From an uncultured Paracoccaceae bacterium (GTDB lineage Bacteria > Pseudomonadota > Alphaproteobacteria > Rhodobacterales > Rhodobacteraceae): a DNA stretch of 39,624 nucleotides. The stretch covers positions 1 to 39,624 of the forward strand of contig CALFSV010000427.1 in the NCBI GenBank assembly GCA_937916485.1, written 5' to 3'. Made by a program: the position numbers and the translations under genes. This document shows, one piece after another, positions 1 through 8,503 of this stretch. Position 1 is the first letter of the stretch, and each line of letters begins with the position of its first letter. The notes below the pieces were generated by a model, which made no database searches, had not been told where the DNA came from, and saw only the letters and a list, made by a program, of their open reading frames with translations.

Positions 1-55
1 TCAGGCGCTAGGCCTGACACGGCAAAGGGTTGTCAGGCGCTAGGCCTGACACGGC
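1..55. repeat. Tandem hairpin repeat, two copies
   Basis: A 23-base unit occurs at 1-23 and again, identical, at 33-55, so the period is 32 bases. Each unit contains the arms TCAGGC and GCCTGA around the 5-base centre GCTAG, giving a stem-loop; the second copy gains one more base pair from the preceding G. The pair lies directly after the stop codon of the minus-strand gene at 61-1095, so it may act as a transcription end or mRNA-stabilising structure. There is no clear U-tract. The array touches the window edge, so the true copy number is unknown. Confidence 0.75.
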
Positions 56-60
56 CGCCC

Positions 61-1095
61 CTAGTCGAAGGCCCCAGTGGCGCGTCCGAGCAACATAAAG
101 GCCCGGGCGGTGCGGGTTTCGGACATGTCCACGATTTCTTCGTCGGAAGCCTCAACCTCGAGCGCCGTAAGTGTCCTGTCGAAAAGCCGAAGGAAATGGT
201 GGGCCGAATCCCGAAAGATCGTATCCTCGCGCATCCGCCCTGCTGTCAGTGCGAGTGAGGACCGGTCGCGGATGCCACCCAGGCTTGCCACCGCCCGGCC
301 CCTTTCACCCTTGGCAAAGCGACGCCAAACCTCTGGGCGGGCGCGATCAGGGCGCAGGTCGTCCATGTAGATACCATCCTGGCTAAGCAAGGTCAGCACA
401 TCCTGGCTTGCCTGGATAAGTTGGCGGGCGGTACGGTCCCGCAAGGCACGACGCAAAGCACCAAAGCCTTCCTTGTCATTCTCGTTGTCGGGAAAGTTCA
501 TGGCCCGGATCAGGTCGTCTCTCGATAATGGGGGGCCGATCTCTTCGACAGGCGTTCCAAGGGCAAGCACGGGCTGTTCTTCCACGGTCGTTCTGCGCGG
601 CGTCGAAGAGGGCGTCGGCAAAGCAGGCCGCGCCGCTTGGCGCGACGAGGTGAAGGTTGCCAACACCGCCTCGGTTTGTTTGGTGCTTTGCGCGATCTCA
701 GCCAGCTTCTTTTCGACTTCGGACGCCACTTCAGGCTTTATCGCAATGCGGTCATGTCCTTGCCGGTCGGCCTGGATCGCAAGGCGGAGGACATCGATTG
801 TTGATTGCAGCCTGCGACTTTCCTCACGCATCACGCGGCCGGTGCGAACTACAGCGGCAGCCAACCAGACTAGCGCCACTGGCATAAGGATTGTGAGCCA
901 GGTCATGACGATTTGCAGGCCGGCCATTGAACCGTCGTCTGACGCCTCGGCAAAGAACACGAAGAAGGCGCCAATACCCACAAGCCATAGCAGACTGAGC
1001 ATGATGGCAATCAATTCGCCCGACGAAACGCCATCGAACTCGCGCGGAGCAAGAGCCAGATTCTGCCGCTCCATCTTGGTTTGCTTCTCTGCCAT
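61..1095 (-). CDS. Membrane protein of unknown function with coiled coil
   Basis: I do not recognise a named family. The 344-residue product has a short polar N-terminus, a first hydrophobic helix at about residues 28-50 and a second at about 61-85, then a charged helical stretch to about 145 that looks like a coiled coil (EVEKKLAEIAQ region). A Pro/Thr/Ser-rich linker at about 150-180 leads to a mostly helical, charged C-terminal domain. The layout suggests an inner-membrane anchor with a cytoplasmic C-terminal module. An internal Met at residue 8 is an alternative start. The gene follows greA on the same strand with a 57-base gap. No enzyme motif is visible; a structural or regulatory role is only a guess. 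Confidence 0.8.
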   Translation of the reverse strand: MAEKQTKMERQNLALAPREFDGVSSGELIAIMLSLLWLVGIGAFFVFFAEASDDGSMAGLQIVMTWLTILMPVALVWLAAAVVRTGRVMREESRRLQSTIDVLRLAIQADRQGHDRIAIKPEVASEVEKKLAEIAQSTKQTEAVLATFTSSRQAARPALPTPSSTPRRTTVEEQPVLALGTPVEEIGPPLSRDDLIRAMNFPDNENDKEGFGALRRALRDRTARQLIQASQDVLTLLSQDGIYMDDLRPDRARPEVWRRFAKGERGRAVASLGGIRDRSSLALTAGRMREDTIFRDSAHHFLRLFDRTLTALEVEASDEEIVDMSETRTARAFMLLGRATGAFD

Positions 1096-1133
1096 ATCAG
1101 GCCCCTGGCACCTTAGAATAATCTCAATGGCAG

Positions 1134-1153
1134 GCCGGGCGCGGACGCCCGGC
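1134..1153 (-). terminator. Hairpin after greA
   Basis: A perfect 8-base-pair stem, GCCGGGCG at 1134-1141 and CGCCCGGC at 1146-1153, with a 4-base loop, begins inside the greA stop codon region. It is very stable but is not followed by a run of U on the minus strand, so it may slow or protect the transcript rather than end it. Confidence 0.45.
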
Positions 1154-1623
1154 TAGCGAAAGGTAACCTGAAGAATTTCGTAGCTGCGCTCGCCCCCGGG
1201 GGTCCGCACTTCGACGCTGTCGCCCTCTGTCTTTCCGATCAAGGCCCGCGCCAACGGCGATTTGATGTTCAAACGTCCGTTTTCGATGTCGGCCTCGTAT
1301 TCGCCGACGATCTGGTAGGTCTTTTCCTCGTCAGTGTCCTCATCGACCAAGGCGACGGTCGCACCGAACTTGATAGAGCCAGACAGCTTGGAGGTGTCGA
1401 TCACATCGGCAAGCGAAATTGCGCCCTCCAGCTCTTTGATCCTGCCCTCGATAAAGGACTGTTTTTCCTTTGCCGAGTGGTATTCGGCATTCTCGGACAG
1501 ATCACCATGGGCTCGCGCCTCGGCAATAGCCGCGATGATCGCCGGTCGCTCTACCGACTTGAGCGTCTTCAGCTCAACATTCAGGGCGTCATAGCCGGCC
1601 TTGGTCAGCGGTATCTTGTCCAT
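1153..1623 (-). CDS. greA: Transcription elongation factor GreA
   Basis: GreA enters the RNA polymerase secondary channel and stimulates cleavage of the 3' end of backtracked transcripts. The 156-residue product has the N-terminal coiled coil with the acidic tip in the conserved [13 protein letters not shown] stretch (about residue 40-50) and the C-terminal FKBP-like domain with a [10 protein letters not shown] segment. Length matches the family (about 157). I chose the ATG at 1623, which gives the usual [14 protein letters not shown] start and is preceded by GGGCGAG; an upstream extension to 1689 has no family match. It is divergent from the ETF-QO gene and upstream of the unknown membrane protein. 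Confidence 0.96.
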   Translation of the reverse strand: MDKIPLTKAGYDALNVELKTLKSVERPAIIAAIAEARAHGDLSENAEYHSAKEKQSFIEGRIKELEGAISLADVIDTSKLSGSIKFGATVALVDEDTDEEKTYQIVGEYEADIENGRLNIKSPLARALIGKTEGDSVEVRTPGGERSYEILQVTFR

Positions 1624-1844
1624 TACTCTCGCCCTTTGCGCGTCACATCGGAGGTGTCTAGCAACTTCGATCACAGAACCCAAGATCACAGGAATAAGTT
1701 AGCGAGAACTTGTCAACTCCTGCCACGTCAGGTGAGCGGCAGGTGGTCGCGGTATGGGGATTTAACGCGATGTCCTGATTGCCCGAACCGCCCGGCTAAG
1801 TTAACCCCTCATGTCAGGGACCCGACGGCAACGAGGATGGACGT

Positions 1845-3494
1845 ATGACCGAGATAGTACGCGAGGCAATGGAATACGATGTGGTGATCGTGGGGGCTGG
1901 CCCGTCTGGTCTTTCAGCTGCCATTCGTCTGAAGCAACTGGATGCCGACCTCAGCGTTGTTGTTCTGGAAAAGGGGTCCGAGGTCGGTGCGCACATCCTG
2001 TCCGGCGCCGTTCTGGATACTTCAGGGCTCGACCGTCTGATGCCTGACTGGAAGGAAAAAGGCGCGCCCGTCACCGTCCCTGTGCGGGAAGACCGGTTCT
2101 ACATGTTGGGCGAGGGTGGCCAACTGCGCATCCCTAATGCCCTGATGCCCCCGTTGATGAGCAATCATGGCACCTACATCGTGTCGATGGGCAACGTCTG
2201 CCGCTGGATGGCCGAACAGGCCGAAGAGATGGGCGTAGAGATCTTCCCCGGCATGTCCTGCTCGGAACTCGTCTATGCCGAGGACGGCAGCGTCAAAGGC
2301 GTCGTCGCGGGCGAGTTTGGCAAGAACGCGGACGGCACCCATGGTCCGAACTACGAACCGGGGATGGAGTTGCATGGCAAGTACGTCCTACTGGGCGAGG
2401 GCGTCCGCGGATCGCTGTCCAAGCAGGTCATCGCCAAATTCGGACTTGATGATGATCACGACACCCAGAAGTACGGTCTGGGGATGAAAGAACTTTGGGA
2501 GATTGATCCCGCCAAGCACCATGAAGGCCGCGTGACCCATACCATGGGCTGGCCGCTCGGCAGCAATGCCGGGGGCGGATCGTTCATCTACCATCTTGAA
2601 AACAATCAGGTCTACGTCGGATTTGTCGTTCACCTGAACTACAAGAACCCGCATCTTTTCCCCTACATGGAATTCCAGCGGTTCAAGCACCATCCGATGG
2701 TGGCCGAGCTTTTGAAGGGCGGCAAGCGCATTGCCTACGGCGCCCGTGCCATCACCGAAGGCGGCTGGCAGTCGATGCCCGACACCGCGTTTCCGGGTGG
2801 GGCGCTGCTTGGCTGTTCTGCCGGGATGGTCAATGTCCCCCGGATCAAGGGCAACCACAACGCCATGCTGTCCGGCATCCATGCCGCAGAGGCGGCCCAT
2901 GCCTCCATCAAGGCCGGTCGTTCTGGCGACACCCTGACCGACTATGACAAGGCTGTGCGCGAAGGGCCAATTGGGGCCGACCTCAAAAAGGTGCGCAACG
3001 TCAAGCCGCTTTGGTCAAAGTACGGTCTTCTGGCCTCACTGGGGCTGGGCGGCTTTGACATGTGGACGAACAACCTTTTTGGGCTATCGCTTTTGGGGAC
3101 GCTGAAGCATGGCAAATCTGACGCGGATTCAACCGAAAAGGCTGTCCGACACACGCCCATCGACTATCCAAAGCCTGATGGAACCTTGTCCTTTGACCGC
3201 CTGACGAATGTGGCGTTCTCTTTTACCAACCACGAGGAAAGCCAACCGGCCCACCTGCGCTTGGCCGACAAGGACGTGCCGGTTATGACCAACCTGAGGG
3301 ACTATGCCGGACCATCGGCCCGCTATTGCCCCGCCGGTGTCTATGAGTTCGTCGGGGAAGGGTCCGAGACCCGGTTCCAGATAAACTTTCAGAACTGCGT
3401 CCACTGCAAGACCTGCGACATCAAGGATCCAAGCCAGAATATCACCTGGACAGTTCCCCAAGGTGGTGACGGACCGAACTACCCGAACATGTGA
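1845..3494 (+). CDS. Electron transfer flavoprotein-ubiquinone oxidoreductase
   Basis: This membrane-associated iron-sulfur flavoprotein passes electrons from reduced ETF to ubiquinone, linking acyl-CoA and N-methyl amino acid dehydrogenases to the respiratory chain. The 549-residue protein has an N-terminal FAD motif GAGPSG at residues 17-22 and a C-terminal [4Fe-4S] ligand set Cys495, Cys518, Cys521 and Cys524, exactly the ETF-QO pattern. Length is typical (about 550). The start at 1845 follows a GGATGG sequence; a Met at residue 9 is an alternative. It stands alone on its strand, with a good terminator behind it. It is a plausible electron acceptor for oxidative demethylases such as those encoded 20 kb away, which is inference. 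Confidence 0.96.
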   Translation: MTEIVREAMEYDVVIVGAGPSGLSAAIRLKQLDADLSVVVLEKGSEVGAHILSGAVLDTSGLDRLMPDWKEKGAPVTVPVREDRFYMLGEGGQLRIPNALMPPLMSNHGTYIVSMGNVCRWMAEQAEEMGVEIFPGMSCSELVYAEDGSVKGVVAGEFGKNADGTHGPNYEPGMELHGKYVLLGEGVRGSLSKQVIAKFGLDDDHDTQKYGLGMKELWEIDPAKHHEGRVTHTMGWPLGSNAGGGSFIYHLENNQVYVGFVVHLNYKNPHLFPYMEFQRFKHHPMVAELLKGGKRIAYGARAITEGGWQSMPDTAFPGGALLGCSAGMVNVPRIKGNHNAMLSGIHAAEAAHASIKAGRSGDTLTDYDKAVREGPIGADLKKVRNVKPLWSKYGLLASLGLGGFDMWTNNLFGLSLLGTLKHGKSDADSTEKAVRHTPIDYPKPDGTLSFDRLTNVAFSFTNHEESQPAHLRLADKDVPVMTNLRDYAGPSARYCPAGVYEFVGEGSETRFQINFQNCVHCKTCDIKDPSQNITWTVPQGGDGPNYPNM

Positions 3495-3500
3495 TGAGCA

Positions 3501-3537
3501 AAAGGGCGCCGGAAACGGCTTCGGTGCCCTTTCTTTC
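3501..3537 (+). terminator. Rho-independent terminator after ETF-QO
   Basis: An 11-pair stem with one G-U pair (AAAGGGCGCCG at 3501-3511 with CGGTGCCCTTT at 3522-3532) encloses a 10-base loop and runs into a T-rich tail (TTTCTTT). It begins 7 bases after the ETF-QO stop codon. Confidence 0.8.
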
Positions 3538-3611
3538 CGGTCATTCGATTGCCCTTGCCGTCGCCAAAGCCTACCCTTGGTTCAAAAGATATGGGCAGGA
3601 GACGGCAGACC

Positions 3612-5312
3612 ATGACCAAACGGATCCTTTACAGTTTTGCCCTGATTTGCGTCCTCGCACCGCTGCCGACGACCGTATCGGCCGAGGTGAACGCAGGGGC
3701 GTATCTGGCCGGAAATTCGGCTGCGGGTGAAAATGATTTCATGGCAGCGGCGACCTGGTTCGCCCAAGCCCTAAGTGCTGATCCAGGCAATCCGGCGCTG
3801 ATCGAGAACCTGATCGCATCGCGCATCGGCGTGGGCGATCCTTTGGGTGCAGTGGACGTGGCCCAGGCCGCAAGAAGCGCCGGGATCGAAAGCCAGCTTG
3901 GCAACATGGTCCTTGCCGCTGACGCGGCTATCCGGGGCGACTGGTCGGAAATCTTTGATGCCCACGAGGCCGGTCATGTGATCAGCCCCCTTGTTGATGG
4001 CCTGACCCGGGGTTGGGCCTTTGTCGGCCTGGGCCGAATGGACCAGGCTCTCGTGGCCTTTGACGAGATGATCGAAACACGGGGGCTGCGCAGCTTTGGC
4101 CTCTATCACAAGGCGCTGGCGCTTGCGTCCGTCGGTGATTTCGAAGCGGCGCAAGCTATCCTGTCGCTGCCCCCTGAAGAAGGGCTTCCGCGCAGCCGCA
4201 GATCGATCATTGCCTACGCCCAAATCCTGAGCCAGCTGGGCCAGAACGATCAGGCGATTGCTCTGCTCAATGCCGCCTTCGGAGGTAATTCGGACCCCTA
4301 TCTGGATACCCTTCGCGAACGCTTGTCCGGGTCGGAGGCAATTCCTTTCAACATGGTTCCCAGTGCGCGGGAGGGGCTGGCAGAGGTCTACAACTCGGTC
4401 GCGCTTGTCCTGCAGGCCGACACGCCAGAGGCCTATGTCCTGCTTTATGCCCGGATCGCTCAGACCCTTAGCCCACGAGACGCCGAGGTCGCTATCCTTT
4501 CGGCCACGCTGCTTGAAAGTCTGGGCAACTACGATTTGGCCAATGCTGCTTATACGCTTGTCCCACAGGACGATCCGGCCTTCCATCAGGCCGAGCTTGG
4601 CAGGGCAGAGGTCCTGCGTAAGGACGGTCAGGTCGACCGGGCAATCGAGGTCCTTCAACAGTTGGTCCGGGCCTTCCCAGAATATCCGATGGGCTTTGCT
4701 AACCTGGGCGACACTCTGCGCCGGGCAGAAAGGCTACCCGAAGCAGGTGAGGCCTACTCCAAGGCCTTGGCCCTGATGCCACAAACCGACCCAAGATTGT
4801 GGTTCGTTTATTACATGCGCGGTATCACCAACCATCTGACAGACCAATGGCCCGCCGCCGAAGCAGATTTCCGCGCTGCCCTCGCCCGTAACCCAAACCA
4901 GCCGCAGGTCCTGAACTACCTTGGATACTCCCTCGTCGAACGCGGCGAGAAACTGGACGAGGCGCTGGAAATGATCGAGCGTGCGGTGCGGGAAGCGCCT
5001 CAGAACGGGGCTATTGTGGACAGCCTTGGCTGGGCCCTGTTTGTCCTTGGCCGGGTCGAAGAATCGGTCGAACCGATGGAACGCGCGGCCGAGCTTGAGC
5101 CCGTCGATCCGGTGGTCAACGATCACCTCGGGGACGTTTATTGGAGCGTTGGGCGCATTCTCGAAGCGCGCTTTCAATGGAACCGCGCCCTGTCCTTTGA
5201 CCCGCCCCCAGAAGAGGCAGTCCGCATCCGTCGCAAGCTTGAGATAGGGTTGGACGCAGTCCTGATGGAAGAGGCGGACCCAAGTGCCCTGAACATGTCA
5301 CAGGACCTATGA
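3612..5312 (+). CDS. Exported tetratricopeptide repeat protein
   Basis: The product (566 residues) starts with a signal peptide: a KR pair, a hydrophobic core ILYSFALICVLAPLP and a likely cleavage after VSA at about residue 24. The mature part is almost entirely helical TPR repeats; the clearest units lie in the C-terminal half (about residues 350-530, for example the segments with YPMGFANLGDTLRR and PQVLNYLGYSLVERG). TPR proteins act as protein-binding scaffolds in the periplasm or on the outer membrane; the partner cannot be read here. I chose the ATG at 3612 because it yields the signal peptide. The stop codon is separated by one base from the ispE start, so the two are translationally coupled. 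Confidence 0.9.
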   Translation: MTKRILYSFALICVLAPLPTTVSAEVNAGAYLAGNSAAGENDFMAAATWFAQALSADPGNPALIENLIASRIGVGDPLGAVDVAQAARSAGIESQLGNMVLAADAAIRGDWSEIFDAHEAGHVISPLVDGLTRGWAFVGLGRMDQALVAFDEMIETRGLRSFGLYHKALALASVGDFEAAQAILSLPPEEGLPRSRRSIIAYAQILSQLGQNDQAIALLNAAFGGNSDPYLDTLRERLSGSEAIPFNMVPSAREGLAEVYNSVALVLQADTPEAYVLLYARIAQTLSPRDAEVAILSATLLESLGNYDLANAAYTLVPQDDPAFHQAELGRAEVLRKDGQVDRAIEVLQQLVRAFPEYPMGFANLGDTLRRAERLPEAGEAYSKALALMPQTDPRLWFVYYMRGITNHLTDQWPAAEADFRAALARNPNQPQVLNYLGYSLVERGEKLDEALEMIERAVREAPQNGAIVDSLGWALFVLGRVEESVEPMERAAELEPVDPVVNDHLGDVYWSVGRILEARFQWNRALSFDPPPEEAVRIRRKLEIGLDAVLMEEADPSALNMSQDL

Positions 5313-5313
5313 T

Positions 5314-6177
5314 ATGGAACCGGGCCGTCCGGGACATGCACCGGCCAAGATAAATCTGACCCTCCATATCACGGGCCAGCGGCCAGACGGGTACCACCTT
5401 CTCGACAGTCTCGTTGTGTTTGCGGGTCTGGGCGATCAGATCGAGGCAACACTGTCACGCGATCTGACGCTGGCAGTCTCAGGGCCTTTTGCGGCAGGCG
5501 TTCCAACCGACGGGCGCAACCTTGTCCTTAAGGCGGCCGAAGCGCTTCGGTCCGCGCGGGGCGTGACGCTGGGGGCGGCGATCCGCCTGACCAAGGCCCT
5601 TCCCCATGCCGCGGGACTGGGAAGCGGGTCCTCGGACGCAGCGGCGACCCTGGCGTTGCTGGCACAACTATGGAACGTGGCGCCGCTGGCAGACGATGAT
5701 CCGGCGGTCCTGGCACTGGGCGCCGATGTGCCTGTCTGCCGCCATGCGCCGGCGCCCGTCCGAATGCGGGGCATTGGCGAAGACCTGAGCGCCGCACCGA
5801 CGCTGCCGCCCTGCGGCCTTGTCTTGGTCAATCCCGGTGTCGCCGTGCCAACAGCAGAGGTGTTCCGCACCCTACCCTCCCGGAACAATCCCCCAATGGC
5901 GGACATCCCGGCGGGGATGGATTACGCTGCCTTCTGCGGTTGGCTGAACACCCAGCGCAACGACATGCTCGCTCCGGCCGCACATATTGCCCCGGAAATC
6001 GAAACGGCCCTGACGCAGCTTCGGAGGCATCCGCTTGTTGGGGCCGCTGTCATGTCGGGATCAGGGGCAACCTGTGTAGCGCTGGTCCCCGACATGGGTG
6101 CTGCCCGACGGGTCAGCCGGGCCGTTCAGATCAGTCATATGGGCTGGTGGACAGCGCCTGCCCCCTTGCTGGGCTGA
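5314..6177 (+). CDS. ispE: 4-diphosphocytidyl-2-C-methyl-D-erythritol kinase
   Basis: IspE phosphorylates the 2-hydroxyl of CDP-methylerythritol with ATP, the fourth step of the non-mevalonate isoprenoid pathway. The 287-residue GHMP kinase has the substrate motif PAKINL with Lys12 near the N-terminus, the glycine/serine-rich ATP loop PHAAGLGSGSSDAAA at about 97-111, the GADVP motif with the likely catalytic Asp138, and the C-terminal MSGSGATC loop. Length is normal. It overlaps functionally with its neighbours: the polyprenyl diphosphate synthase that consumes the pathway's products lies head-to-head just 4 bases after its stop codon. Confidence 0.96.
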   Translation: MEPGRPGHAPAKINLTLHITGQRPDGYHLLDSLVVFAGLGDQIEATLSRDLTLAVSGPFAAGVPTDGRNLVLKAAEALRSARGVTLGAAIRLTKALPHAAGLGSGSSDAAATLALLAQLWNVAPLADDDPAVLALGADVPVCRHAPAPVRMRGIGEDLSAAPTLPPCGLVLVNPGVAVPTAEVFRTLPSRNNPPMADIPAGMDYAAFCGWLNTQRNDMLAPAAHIAPEIETALTQLRRHPLVGAAVMSGSGATCVALVPDMGAARRVSRAVQISHMGWWTAPAPLLG

Positions 6178-6181
6178 CAGA

Positions 6182-7180
6182 TCAGACGAGGCGGGCGACC
6201 ACGTAGTCAGCCAGATCGCGCAGCATATCGCGCAGATCATGGGCGGGAACGTCATCCAATGCAGCCTTGGCCTTGGCCGCCCAGTCAATGGCGTCCTGGC
6301 GGGTCCTGTTAAGGGTGTCGTGACGTGTCAACAGAGCAAGGGCAGTCTCAAGATCGCCGTCGGCCACCTTGCCCTTGCCAATGGTGCGGGCCCAGAACGC
6401 CTGCTCTTCGTCATTGGCAGCGGCAATGGCGCGGATGACGGGCAGGGTCAGCTTGCCTTCCCGGAAATCATCGCCGATGTCTTTGCCGGTGGCGGCGGTG
6501 CCGCCATAGTCGAGCAGATCGTCGACAATCTGGAACGACACGCCCAGGGCATCGCCATAGGCAAACAGTGCCTTCACGACCGCCTCGTCCGCCCCTGCGA
6601 TAACACCCCCGACCTCGGTCGCGGCAGAAAACAGCGCCGCCGTTTTGCCCCTCACGACCTTGAGGTAGATGTCCTCGGTGGTTTCAAGATTGCGGGCAGC
6701 GGTCAGCTGCAACACCTCGCCCTCGGCAATCGTGGCGGCGGCATTGGCCAGGATATCAAGGACCCGCAGCGACCCTGTTTCGACCATCAACTGAAAGGAG
6801 CGGGCAAAAAGGTAGTCGCCCACCAAGACTGAGGATGTGTTGTCCCAAAGCAGGTTTGCTGTCGGGCGGCCGCGCCGTTGGTTGCTTTCGTCGACCACGT
6901 CGTCGTGAAGCAGGGTCGCGGTGTGAATGAACTCTACCGTAGAGGCCAGGTGGATATGAAACGGGCCGTCATAGCCACACAACCGGGCCGCCGCCAGGGT
7001 CAGCATCGGGCGCAACCGTTTGCCCCCGGCCTCGACCAGATGGGCGGTGACTTGCGGTATGCGCGGCGCATGCTCGGACGCCATACGCGCCCGGATCATG
7101 GTGTTCACCTGCTCCAGATCCCCGGCAAGGGCCTGGGCCAGACGTTCATGTGGTTTGGTAGCAGCGGAATCGAGGCCCAT
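6182..7180 (-). CDS. Long-chain all-trans polyprenyl diphosphate synthase
   Basis: This cytosolic prenyltransferase adds isopentenyl units to an allylic primer to build the side chain of ubiquinone. The 332-residue product has the GGKRLRP motif at about 52-58, the first aspartate-rich motif HDDVVD with Asp93, Asp94 and Asp97, the second motif QIVDDLLDY with Asp220, Asp221 and Asp224, and the GDDFREGK segment at 236-243. The organism group normally makes decaprenyl chains, so decaprenyl (or octaprenyl, IspB-like) diphosphate synthase is the best call; chain length cannot be read from sequence. It converges with ispE and diverges from a DUF2007 gene. Confidence 0.93.
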   Translation of the reverse strand: MGLDSAATKPHERLAQALAGDLEQVNTMIRARMASEHAPRIPQVTAHLVEAGGKRLRPMLTLAAARLCGYDGPFHIHLASTVEFIHTATLLHDDVVDESNQRRGRPTANLLWDNTSSVLVGDYLFARSFQLMVETGSLRVLDILANAAATIAEGEVLQLTAARNLETTEDIYLKVVRGKTAALFSAATEVGGVIAGADEAVVKALFAYGDALGVSFQIVDDLLDYGGTAATGKDIGDDFREGKLTLPVIRAIAAANDEEQAFWARTIGKGKVADGDLETALALLTRHDTLNRTRQDAIDWAAKAKAALDDVPAHDLRDMLRDLADYVVARLV

Positions 7181-7234
7181 TTTCAGATCGTCACTTCCTC
7201 GACAAAGGCCGCAAGAGACCTTAGCTGATTATTT

Positions 7235-7450
7235 ATGAGAGAGCTTTTGCGCACCAACGACCCTACCGTCATCGCCTTTGCCAAAGCCCTGCTGAACGGC
7301 GAGGGTATAGACTGCTTTGAAATGGACGTAAATATGAGCGTCCTCGAAGGGTCCATCGGCATTTTGCCGCGCCGCCTGATGGTGCGAGACGGCGATCTCG
7401 AAGAGGCTGAGCAGGCGATGCGGGACAATGACATCGACCTCGGCCGGTAG
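7235..7450 (+). CDS. DUF2007 family small protein
   Basis: The 71-residue product starts MRELLRTNDPTVIAFAKALL and has the fold signature of the DUF2007 (putative signal-transducing) family: an N-terminal strand, a helix with ALLNGEGID, a strand with EMDVN and a C-terminal helix DLEEAEQAM. Proteins of this family are small and ferredoxin-like; their job is unproven. No clear Shine-Dalgarno sequence precedes the ATG, and the divergent spacer is only 54 bases, so a very short leader is possible. Its last 23 bases overlap the start of the methyltransferase gene, so the two are cotranscribed. Confidence 0.85.
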   Translation: MRELLRTNDPTVIAFAKALLNGEGIDCFEMDVNMSVLEGSIGILPRRLMVRDGDLEEAEQAMRDNDIDLGR

Positions 7451-8210
7451 GCCCGACACCACCGATTTGACCGACGACGCCTTTCTGGGCGGCCAGTTGA
7501 GGTTGCTGCAACCGCGCAAGGGGTACCGGGCCGGTGTCGACCCCGTTCTGCTGGCCGCTTCTGTAAATGCCCTCGCTGGCGACACCGTTTTGGAACTGGG
7601 ATGCGGGGCCGGGGCTGCGATGCTGTGCCTTGCCACCCGGGTGCCCGGAGTGGCCTTGTGCGGGATAGAGCTTCAGCCTGACTATGCCGACCTTGCCCGG
7701 CAAAATGCCCTTCGGAATGGTATTGAGGCGGTGGTCCATGACGCGGACCTGCGCACCCTTCCGGCAGAAGTCAAAGCCCAGAGGTTCAACCATGTCATCG
7801 CCAACCCCCCCTACTACGGGCGGGACAGGGGCAGCGCCTCGCTAGATCCGGGGCGCGATATTGCCTTTGCCGGTCAGACACCACTTTCCGACTGGATCGC
7901 CGCTGCGGCGCGTCGGCTAGCGCCTCGGGGATGCTTCACCTTGATCCAGCGCGCCGAACGGTTGCCCGAGATCCTGGCAGGGCTGGAAGGTCGACTAGGC
8001 TCGGTCGTGGTACTCCCCTTGGCGGGCCGCACGTCGCGTCCAGCCGATCGGGTGATCGTTCAGGCCAGCAAGGAAGGGCGCGCACCCTTCCGCCTTTTGG
8101 CGCCGCTGATTCTCCATGAAGGGACCAATCATCTGGCCGATCGCGACGATTATGCCCCTCAAGTGGCGGCCATCCTGCGCGACGCCGCGGCGCTGACACA
8201 GTTCAATTAA
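7428..8210 (+). CDS. TrmN6-type tRNA adenine-N6 methyltransferase
   Basis: This SAM-dependent enzyme resembles tRNA1(Val) (adenine37-N6)-methyltransferase. The 260-residue product has the SAM-binding motif I LELGCGAG at about 55-62, an acidic motif (GIELQ, about 79-83) and the N6-adenine catalytic motif NPPYY at 126-130. The N-terminal stretch GGQLRLLQPRKGYRAGVDPVLLAA is the typical family opening. The ATG at 7428 lies within the end of the DUF2007 gene, suggesting coupling. Other N6-adenine methyltransferases of RNA share these motifs, so the exact tRNA target is inferred. Confidence 0.88.
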   Translation: MTSTSAGRPDTTDLTDDAFLGGQLRLLQPRKGYRAGVDPVLLAASVNALAGDTVLELGCGAGAAMLCLATRVPGVALCGIELQPDYADLARQNALRNGIEAVVHDADLRTLPAEVKAQRFNHVIANPPYYGRDRGSASLDPGRDIAFAGQTPLSDWIAAAARRLAPRGCFTLIQRAERLPEILAGLEGRLGSVVVLPLAGRTSRPADRVIVQASKEGRAPFRLLAPLILHEGTNHLADRDDYAPQVAAILRDAAALTQFN

Positions 8211-8281
8211 GCTTTGCACAACCTTTAGGCGAAACACTGCTAGTTGTCGCATGCGCTACGAAGCCACGTGACAGAATTGTA

Positions 8282-8298
8282 AAAGTGTGGTGCACTTT
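8282..8298 (+). promoter_or_regulatory. Inverted repeat upstream of DUF465 gene
   Basis: The arms AAAGTG (8282-8287) and CACTTT (8293-8298) are perfect complements around a 5-base centre, about 38 bases before the start of the small gene. It could be an operator or a leader hairpin. No regulator can be assigned. Confidence 0.35.
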
Positions 8299-8335
8299 GT
8301 TTGCTGCCAAGTGACACCTAAACAGGAGGACCATC

Positions 8336-8503
8336 ATGAGCGTGATGTCGCATGTCGAGGAACTTTGGAAGAAGCATCAGAGCCTGTCAGAAGCTGTGGA
8401 GGCTGCCCAGCGTAGCCCTGCGGTGAATGATTTTGAAATCGCCAAGATGAAGAAACAAAAGCTTCACCTGAAGGAAGAAATCACTCGTCTGTCGACGCAC
8501 TGA
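8336..8503 (+). CDS. DUF465 (YdcH-like) small protein
   Basis: A 55-residue product, beginning MSVMSHVEELWKKHQSL and ending in EITRLSTH, is almost entirely charged helix. The pattern of a helix, an SPAVNDFEIAKMKKQKL turn and a second helix matches the YdcH/DUF465 family of small helical-hairpin proteins, whose function is unknown. The start is well supported by AGGAGGA at 8324-8330. The last 23 bases overlap, in antisense, the end of the transporter gene on the minus strand. Confidence 0.88.
   Translation: MSVMSHVEELWKKHQSLSEAVEAAQRSPAVNDFEIAKMKKQKLHLKEEITRLSTH

Noticed and set aside
1..55. CRISPR array
   Set aside because: Only two units with a 9-base gap, and each unit is itself a tight hairpin; spacers are far too short and no cas gene is present.
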